The position numbers were made by a program, and so were the translations under genes. From the NCBI GenBank assembly GCA_017442765.1, contig JAFRZC010000034.1, positions 1 to 11,117 on the forward strand: a DNA stretch of 11,117 nucleotides, read 5' to 3'. The DNA is from Prevotella sp. (lineage in GTDB: Bacteria; Bacteroidota; Bacteroidia; Bacteroidales; Bacteroidaceae). Below, piece by piece: positions 5,690-11,117 of this stretch. The notes under the pieces were generated by a model that worked only from the letters and a program-made list of their open reading frames with translations, was not told the origin of the DNA and searched no databases. The number at the start of each line of letters is the position of its first letter. Position 1 is the stretch's first letter.

Positions 5690-8600
5690 ATGGAAGACTT
5701 CATACACCTGCACGTACATACCTATTATTCTATTCTCGACGGGCAGTCGAGTATTCCGCGACTTGTTGACAAAGCCATCGCCGACGGGATGCGCGGCATG
5801 GCCGTCACCGACCACGGCGACATGTTCGGCATCAAGGAGTTTGTCGATTACTGCGGCCGTGTGAACGAAAATCTCAAGAAAGCCGGCAAACCGCTGTTCA
5901 AGCCTATTGTGGGCTGTGAGATGTATGTGGCCAAGTATGGCCCGAAGGAGCAGAAGAACGGCAAGGAGGACCAAAGCGGCTATCACCTCATCGTGCTGGC
6001 CAAAAACTATAAAGGCTATAAAAACCTCATTAAACTTGTCAGCCGCTCATGGGTCGATGGTTTCTACATGCGTCCGCGCACCGACCGAGCCGACCTTGAG
6101 AAGTATCATGAGGGTCTCATCGTCTGTTCGGCCTGTATCGCCGGCGAAGTGCCCAAAAAGATTCTCGACGACGACATCGCCGGAGCACGCGAGGCCATCG
6201 AGTGGCATCAGCGCGTTTTCGGCGACGACTATTATCTGGAGCTACAACGCCACGAAGTGACCGACCCCACGATACGCGCCAACCGCGAGACCTATCCTTT
6301 GCAACAAAGAGCCAACAAAGTGCTCATTGAACTGGCACACGAATACGGTATCAAACTGGTCTGCACCAACGACGCGCACTTCGTAGATAAAGACAACGCC
6401 GAGGCTCACGACCACCTGCTCTGCCTGTCAACGGGAAAAGATCTCGACGACCCTACCCGTCTGCTCTACTCCAAGCAGGAGTGGTTCAAGACACGCGAGG
6501 AGATGAACGCCATCTTCAGCGACGTGCCCGAGGCACTCTCCAACACCTTGGAGATTCTCGACAAGGTAGAACTCTACAGCATCAACCACGATCCCATAAT
6601 GCCCTTCTTCCCCATACCCGAGGACTTCGGAACGGAAGAGCTGTGGCGGCAGAAATTCACGGAGAAGCAACTCTTTGATGAATTCACCACCGACGAGAAC
6701 GGTGAGCATCAGCTGACACGGGAAGAAGGCGAGAAGAAAATAGCCCATCTCGGCGGTTACGACAAACTCTACCGCATCAAGCTCGAAGCCGACTATCTGG
6801 CCAAGATAACCTATGACGGTGCCCACCGCATCTACGGTGACCCTTTATCGAAAGAAGTTGACGACCGCATACGCTTCGAGCTCCACATCATGAAGACCAT
6901 GGGCTTCCCCGGCTACTTCCTCATTGTGCAGGACTTTATCAGTGCGGCCCGCAACAAGCTCGACGTGATGGTCGGCCCCGGCCGTGGCTCGGCTGCGGGA
7001 AGTGTGGTGGCCTACTGTCTGGGCATTACGAAGATTGACCCCCTGAAATACGACCTGCTGTTTGAGCGCTTCCTCAACCCCGACCGCATATCCCTTCCTG
7101 ATATAGACACCGACTTCGACGACGACGGACGCGGACGGGTGCTGCAATGGGTGATGGACAAATACGGCCATGAGAACTGCGCCCACATCATTACCTACAG
7201 CACCATGGCCACAAAGAACTCCATCAAGGACGTGGCGCGAGTAGAGAAGTATCCGCTCAACGAGACCAATGCGCTTTGCAAAGCCATCCCCGATCGACTA
7301 CCCGATGGGATGAAGATGAATCTCGACAATGCCATCAAGTGCACGCCCGAGTTAAGAGATGCCGAGGTGTCAACCGACAAGAAACTGGCGAACACCATCA
7401 AGTATGCCAAGATGCTCGAAGGCACCGTCCGCGGAACGGGCATCCACGCCTGCGGCTTCATCATTTGTCGCGACCCCATCTCCGACTGGGTGCCCATAAG
7501 CACTGCCGACGACCCCGACAACAAAGGCACGAAGGTTCCCGTCACGCAATACGACGGGCATGTCATTGAGGAGACAGGACTCATCAAAATGGATTTCCTC
7601 GGACTGAAGACCCTCTCGGAGTTGAAGGAGGCCGTGAAGAATGTGAAGCATTCACGCGGCATAGAAATCGACCTCGACAACATCCCCATCGACGACGAGC
7701 TGACCTATCAGCTCTATCAGCGTGGACAGACCACAGGAACCTTCCAGTTTGAGTCGGCTGGCATGCAAAAGAACTTGCGCGAGCTGAAGCCAACCGTCTT
7801 CGAAGACCTTATCGCCATGAACGCCCTCTATCGGCCGGGACCCATGCAATACATCCCCAAGTTCATCAAACGTAAGCACGGCGAAGAGCCCATCACCTAC
7901 GACATACCCATCATGGAGGAGTTCCTGAAAGACACCTATGGCATCACAGTGTACCAGGAGCAGGTGATGCTCCTTTCGAGAAAGCTCGCCAACTTCACCC
8001 GAGGCGAGAGCGATGCCCTCAGAAAGGCAATGGGAAAGAAGATAACGCCGCTTATCAATGCCATGAAGCCCAAATTCATCGAAGGCGGACAGAAAAACGG
8101 GCATGACCCGAAGGTACTGGAGAAAATATGGGGCGACTGGCAGGAGTTTGCCAAATACGCCTTCAACAAGAGTCATGCCACTTGCTATTCGTGGGTAGCC
8201 TACCAGACGGCCTACATGAAAGCCCATTACCCCGCCGAGTTCATGGCAGCCATCATGACGCGCCGACGCGCCGACATCAAGGAAATCACCAAGCTCATGG
8301 ACGAATGCAAGGCGATGAGGATTCCTACGCTCGGCCCCGATGTGAACGAGAGTTTTCTTGAGTTCAGCGTAAACAAGAAGGGTGAAATCCACTTCGGGCT
8401 GGCTGCCGTCAAAGGCATGGGCGACGGTGCTGCAATGGCCATCATCGATGAACGCGAGAAGAACGGTCCCTACAAGGATATCTTCGACTTCGTGCAGCGC
8501 GTGAACCTCTCCGCCGTCAACAAAAAAGCTATGGAGAACCTGGTGCTCAGCGGAGGATTCGATAACTTCGGCATACGGCGTGAGCAATACTTTGCCGCCA

Positions 8601-9412
8601 ATGCCAAGGGAGACGTGTTCCTCGACATCCTCGTGCGATACGGGAATCTCTATCAGCAAGAGCAGCTACAAAATCAGAACTCACTCTTCGGCGATGCCGA
8701 GGCCATTGACATTGCCACACCACCCGTACCCGATGCCGAGCCGTGGAACGTGCTTGAACGGCTTAACCGCGAACGTGAGCTCATTGGCATCTATCTCTCG
8801 GCTCACCCGCTCGACGACTATGCCGTGGTACTCAACCATCTGTGCAACACCAACTGCACAGAGATTAGCAGGGACGCTGACATGCAAACCCTTTCCGAAC
8901 GACAGGAGCTTACCTTCGGGGGGCTTGTCACCAAAGCCATCGAACGTTGGTCGTCAAAAACCAATAAGCCTTTCGGCATCGTCACCATCGAGGATTTCAA
9001 TGGCTCGGGCGAGCTTATGATCTTCGGCGACAATTGGACAAAATGGAAGAACAAATTGACAGAGGGCTATTCCGTTTTCATCACCGCGAAAATTGCTCCA
9101 CGGTTTAGCAGGGCTTCCGACTCATTGGAAATCAAGGTAGAAGGCGTGGAATTTCTCTCCGATGTCAAGGAGAAACGCCTTCAGCAGATCACCATCGACT
9201 TCTCATCTGCCGATTTCGACGACATTCTACTTGGCGAGCTTACCACGGTGATGCTCGAGAATCCCGGTAATACAAAGGTTTTCTTCCATGTCACTACCGA
9301 AAACTCACAAGAGAGTGTCACCCTGCGTTCTACCCTTCAAGGGGTAAGCCTCAACAAAAAAGTACTCGACTACATCTCCGCCACCCCGCAATTCAGCTAT
9401 CAGATCAATTAA
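5690..9412 (+). CDS. dnaE: DNA polymerase III alpha subunit DnaE
   Basis: Catalytic subunit of the replicative DNA polymerase. The 1240-residue protein is full length. It begins with a PHP domain in which all nine usual metal ligands can be picked out (H8, H10, D17, H42, E77, H99, C149, D228, H230). The C-family polymerase core has GPGRGS at 429-434, the catalytic aspartates D473 and D475 in PDIDTDF, and D635 in KMDFLGLKTL; GITVYQEQ follows at 751-758. QNSLFGD at 996-1002 resembles the internal beta-clamp-binding motif (E. coli QADMF). An OB fold starts near residue 1074 (LTFGGLVTKA), followed by a divergent C-terminal domain that would contact the clamp loader. The ATG lies 21 bases after a promoter-like -7 box. 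trxA follows 33 bp downstream on the same strand. PolC is excluded: there is no inserted exonuclease and the PHP domain is N-terminal. Confidence 0.98.
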   Translation: MEDFIHLHVHTYYSILDGQSSIPRLVDKAIADGMRGMAVTDHGDMFGIKEFVDYCGRVNENLKKAGKPLFKPIVGCEMYVAKYGPKEQKNGKEDQSGYHLIVLAKNYKGYKNLIKLVSRSWVDGFYMRPRTDRADLEKYHEGLIVCSACIAGEVPKKILDDDIAGAREAIEWHQRVFGDDYYLELQRHEVTDPTIRANRETYPLQQRANKVLIELAHEYGIKLVCTNDAHFVDKDNAEAHDHLLCLSTGKDLDDPTRLLYSKQEWFKTREEMNAIFSDVPEALSNTLEILDKVELYSINHDPIMPFFPIPEDFGTEELWRQKFTEKQLFDEFTTDENGEHQLTREEGEKKIAHLGGYDKLYRIKLEADYLAKITYDGAHRIYGDPLSKEVDDRIRFELHIMKTMGFPGYFLIVQDFISAARNKLDVMVGPGRGSAAGSVVAYCLGITKIDPLKYDLLFERFLNPDRISLPDIDTDFDDDGRGRVLQWVMDKYGHENCAHIITYSTMATKNSIKDVARVEKYPLNETNALCKAIPDRLPDGMKMNLDNAIKCTPELRDAEVSTDKKLANTIKYAKMLEGTVRGTGIHACGFIICRDPISDWVPISTADDPDNKGTKVPVTQYDGHVIEETGLIKMDFLGLKTLSELKEAVKNVKHSRGIEIDLDNIPIDDELTYQLYQRGQTTGTFQFESAGMQKNLRELKPTVFEDLIAMNALYRPGPMQYIPKFIKRKHGEEPITYDIPIMEEFLKDTYGITVYQEQVMLLSRKLANFTRGESDALRKAMGKKITPLINAMKPKFIEGGQKNGHDPKVLEKIWGDWQEFAKYAFNKSHATCYSWVAYQTAYMKAHYPAEFMAAIMTRRRADIKEITKLMDECKAMRIPTLGPDVNESFLEFSVNKKGEIHFGLAAVKGMGDGAAMAIIDEREKNGPYKDIFDFVQRVNLSAVNKKAMENLVLSGGFDNFGIRREQYFAANAKGDVFLDILVRYGNLYQQEQLQNQNSLFGDAEAIDIATPPVPDAEPWNVLERLNRERELIGIYLSAHPLDDYAVVLNHLCNTNCTEISRDADMQTLSERQELTFGGLVTKAIERWSSKTNKPFGIVTIEDFNGSGELMIFGDNWTKWKNKLTEGYSVFITAKIAPRFSRASDSLEIKVEGVEFLSDVKEKRLQQITIDFSSADFDDILLGELTTVMLENPGNTKVFFHVTTENSQESVTLRSTLQGVSLNKKVLDYISATPQFSYQIN

Positions 9413-9413
9413 C

Positions 9414-9447
9414 ACAGAATTATATCATCTATTAAAAACAGAATTAT
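9414..9447. repeat. Direct repeat ACAGAATTAT in the dnaE-trxA gap
   Basis: ACAGAATTAT occurs at 9414-9423 and again at 9438-9447, 14 bases apart; the second copy contains the first two bases of the trxA ATG. The 33-bp gap is A/T-rich and has no clear promoter or terminator. It may be chance, a ribosome-landing element, or a small duplication. Confidence 0.5.
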
Positions 9448-9760
9448 GGAAGTAAAAATCACATCAGAAAACTTTGAGAGTTACAAGAATGGCGCATTGC
9501 CATTGGTTGTTGACCTTTGGGCCACATGGTGCGGTCCCTGCCGCATGGTGGCTCCCATCATCAGCGAGCTTGCCGCGGAGTACGACGGCAAGGTCGTCAT
9601 TGGCAAGTGCGACGTGGAAGAAGAAGAGGAAATTGCCGCGCAACTGCGCGTGGTGTCCATCCCCACCATCCTGTTCTTCAAGGGCGGACAACTCGTTGAC
9701 CGCCACGTCGGGGCTGCGCCCAAGAGCGTGCTCGACGCGAAAATAAAGGCCCTGCTATGA
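9446..9760 (+). CDS. trxA: Thioredoxin
   Basis: A 104-residue cytoplasmic thioredoxin that reduces protein disulfides and is recycled by thioredoxin reductase. The active site WCGPC is at residues 28-32, the buried aspartate is D23 (LVVDLWA), and the cis-proline is P73 in VVSIPT. A FFKGG turn follows and the length is standard. No signal peptide or lipobox is present, unlike the many exported thioredoxin-like proteins of Bacteroidetes, so it should act in the cytoplasm. It lies 33 bp after dnaE, with no visible promoter of its own, and its TGA stop overlaps the ATG of the peptidase gene as ATGA, suggesting a dnaE-trxA-peptidase transcript with coupling of the last two genes. Confidence 0.96.
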   Translation: MEVKITSENFESYKNGALPLVVDLWATWCGPCRMVAPIISELAAEYDGKVVIGKCDVEEEEEIAAQLRVVSIPTILFFKGGQLVDRHVGAAPKSVLDAKIKALL

Positions 9761-10467
9761 GACTGATATTCGTTTTGTTCTCCCTGTTCGCCGTAGCCTT
9801 TACCCCGGGTGACGACGAACAGGAAATTTTGCGCCAGTGGAAAGCCGGACAGTCGGTAAGCCAGAAGGCTGTCAAGGCCTACGGCATCGACAAGTGTTTC
9901 GTTGCCGAGACCATCAGCGACGGTGTTTTTGCACGGATGAAAGGGAGGTCATATCCCGCACACTGCACCATTCCCCGTACAGAACTCCGCTATATCCGCG
10001 TGCTCCATCACGATGCCGAAGGCAACATCCGCCTTGGCGAGCTTGTAGTCAACAAAGCCATTGCCAAAGACCTTGTCAGCATCTTCCGTCAGCTCTATGA
10101 GGCACGATACCCCATTGAGCGGATGCTACTTATCGACGATTTCGATGCCGACGACGAGCAATCCATGCGCCACAACAACTCATCGGCTTTCTGCTACCGC
10201 GCCGTGGCCGGTACGAAAGTGCTGTCCCACCATGCGCGGGGCATGGCCGTAGATATCAACACGCTCTACAACCCCTACGTCAAGCGCCGTGCCGACGGCA
10301 CTCTCTTCGTGCAGCCGCAGACCGCCACACCCTATGTAGATCGTACAAAACATCATCCTTATACGATTCGTAAGGGCGACCTGCTCTATCGCCTTTTCAT
10401 CCAGCATGGGTTCACATGGGGCGGCAGTTGGAAATCCTGTCAGGACTACCAGCATTTCGAGAAGTAA
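9757..10467 (+). CDS. Secreted M15-family peptidoglycan peptidase
   Basis: A 236-residue predicted zinc peptidase of the M15 family (D-Ala-D-Ala carboxypeptidase / L-Ala-D-Glu endopeptidase group), close to the M15_4 type. The zinc motif SxHxxGxAxD is intact at S157, H159, G162, A164 and D166, and the third ligand H233 lies in DYQHFE at the C-terminus, preceded by the usual WGGSW. The first 15 residues (R2 then a Leu/Phe/Val/Ala run) look like a short signal peptide, without a lipobox, implying export to the periplasm and action on cell-wall peptides. There are four cysteines (47, 70, 146, 228) that could form disulfides after export. The gene starts inside the trxA stop (ATGA) and ends 9 bp from the converging typA. 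Exact bond specificity cannot be inferred. Confidence 0.85.
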   Translation: MRLIFVLFSLFAVAFTPGDDEQEILRQWKAGQSVSQKAVKAYGIDKCFVAETISDGVFARMKGRSYPAHCTIPRTELRYIRVLHHDAEGNIRLGELVVNKAIAKDLVSIFRQLYEARYPIERMLLIDDFDADDEQSMRHNNSSAFCYRAVAGTKVLSHHARGMAVDINTLYNPYVKRRADGTLFVQPQTATPYVDRTKHHPYTIRKGDLLYRLFIQHGFTWGGSWKSCQDYQHFEK

Positions 10468-10476
10468 CTCCTAAAT

Positions 10477-11117
10477 CTACTCCTTATTGGCGCGTTTGCG
10501 GTCGTTGTGGTCGAGGATGACCTTGCGCATACGCATCGACTTGGGCGTGACTTCCACGTATTCATCGCCCTTGATATATTCCAGACACTCCTCAAGACTC
10601 ATCTGAATCTTGGGCACGATATGGGCTTTCTCGTCGCTGCCCGAGGCACGCACGTTGGTGAGCTGCTTGGCCTTGCAAACATTGATGACAAGGTCTTTCT
10701 CGTGAACATGCTCGCCCACCACCTGTCCGAAATAGACCTCCTCGCCCGGGTCGATGAAGAATTTTCCACGGTCTTGCAGCTTGTCGATAGCGTAGGCGTA
10801 TGCCGTGCCTGTCTCCAAGGCAATCATCGAGCCATTGACCCGCCGTTCTATATCGCCCTTGTAGGGTTGGTACTCTTTATAGCGGTGAGCCATGATGGCC
10901 TCGCCCTGACTGGCTGTGAGCACGTTCGTGCGCAGGCCGATAATGCCGCGTGAGGGTATCACAAACTCTATGTTCGTGCGGTCGCCCTGCGTCTCCATGG
11001 ATGTGAGCTCACCCTTGCGGCGGGTCACCATATCGATCATCTTCGAGGCAAACTCCTCGGGCACGTTGATGGTCAGCTCCTCAACGGGCTCATATTTAGT
11101 GGAGAGAGGAGAGTGGA
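10477..11117 (-). CDS. typA: GTPase TypA/BipA, C-terminal part
   Basis: Ribosome-associated translational GTPase of the EF-G-like family, linked to ribosome assembly and stress or cold growth. Only the C-terminal 213 or so codons are inside the window; the GTPase domain lies beyond 11117 and the frame is open to the edge. Visible BipA signatures are EELTINVPEEF, VIPSRGIIGLRTNVLT, YKGDI, LQDRGKFFIDPGEEVYFGQVVGEH, NVCKAKQLTNVRASGSDE and VEVTPKSMRMRK, followed by a basic tail. These cover the domain V-like region and the BipA-specific C-terminal domain; NVRASGSDE distinguishes it from EF-G and LepA. A GTG at 11064 is an internal valine, not a start. The stop is TAG at 10479-10477, 9 bp from the end of the peptidase gene, with no terminator between them. 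Confidence 0.95.
   Translation of the reverse strand, partial: HSPLSTKYEPVEELTINVPEEFASKMIDMVTRRKGELTSMETQGDRTNIEFVIPSRGIIGLRTNVLTASQGEAIMAHRYKEYQPYKGDIERRVNGSMIALETGTAYAYAIDKLQDRGKFFIDPGEEVYFGQVVGEHVHEKDLVINVCKAKQLTNVRASGSDEKAHIVPKIQMSLEECLEYIKGDEYVEVTPKSMRMRKVILDHNDRKRANKE

Noticed and set aside
7652..8659. Long minus-strand open frame of 335 codons opposite dnaE
   Set aside because: It lies wholly inside the full-length dnaE gene, shows no recognisable family motif, and is explained by the codon bias of the sense gene. Other long opposite-frame openings in dnaE are treated the same way.
11062..11064. GTG start for a short protein ending at 10477
   Set aside because: The TypA frame and its similarity continue upstream to the window edge, so this is an internal valine.

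Overview
The window looks like a chromosomal housekeeping segment from a Bacteroidales bacterium, most likely Prevotella or a close relative. This rests on gene content (a DUF4834-type small membrane protein after pssA, class I BirA without an HTH domain, a DnaE of 1240 residues with a complete PHP domain), on promoters of the Bacteroidetes form (TTG, 19-20 bp, TAnnTTTG), on A/T-rich start regions with little Shine-Dalgarno, and on AATTRTC heptamer repeats that I recall from Bacteroidales intergenic DNA. Genus level is inference.

Layout. Positions 52-2179 hold a four-gene minus-strand operon, read from right to left: a deoxynucleoside-monophosphate N-glycosidase of the DNPH1/Rcl family, a NapH-like membrane polyferredoxin, an ECF-transporter S-component-like membrane protein, and tadA. 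Start and stop codons overlap at two of the three junctions. A divergent intergenic region (2180-2339) with heptamer repeats, an inverted repeat and candidate promoters on both strands separates it from the plus-strand pair birA-pyrH (2340-3777). A 59-nt two-tier hairpin lies where pyrH converges with the minus-strand phospholipid operon psd-pssA-DUF4834 (3921-5579). A second compact divergent promoter region (5580-5689) separates psd from the plus-strand set dnaE-trxA-M15 peptidase (5690-10467). The window ends with the C-terminal part of typA/bipA on the minus strand, truncated by the window edge and converging on the peptidase gene with a 9-bp gap.

Functions. psd and pssA together make phosphatidylethanolamine from CDP-diacylglycerol and serine. 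birA, pyrH, dnaE, trxA, tadA and typA are core biotinylation, pyrimidine, replication, redox, tRNA-editing and translation functions. Less understood are the polyferredoxin plus S-component pair, the small DUF4834 protein overlapping pssA, and a secreted M15 peptidase coupled to thioredoxin.

No mobile element, CRISPR array, RNA gene or defence system is visible, and I find no strong case for a novel multi-gene system. The most useful second-look items are the very short leaders implied by the promoters, the two intergenic repeat regions, the polyferredoxin/S-component operon, a BirA whose nucleotide-binding loop lacks the usual arginines, and a DnaE with all nine PHP metal ligands. No gene-free stretch exceeds 300 bases.
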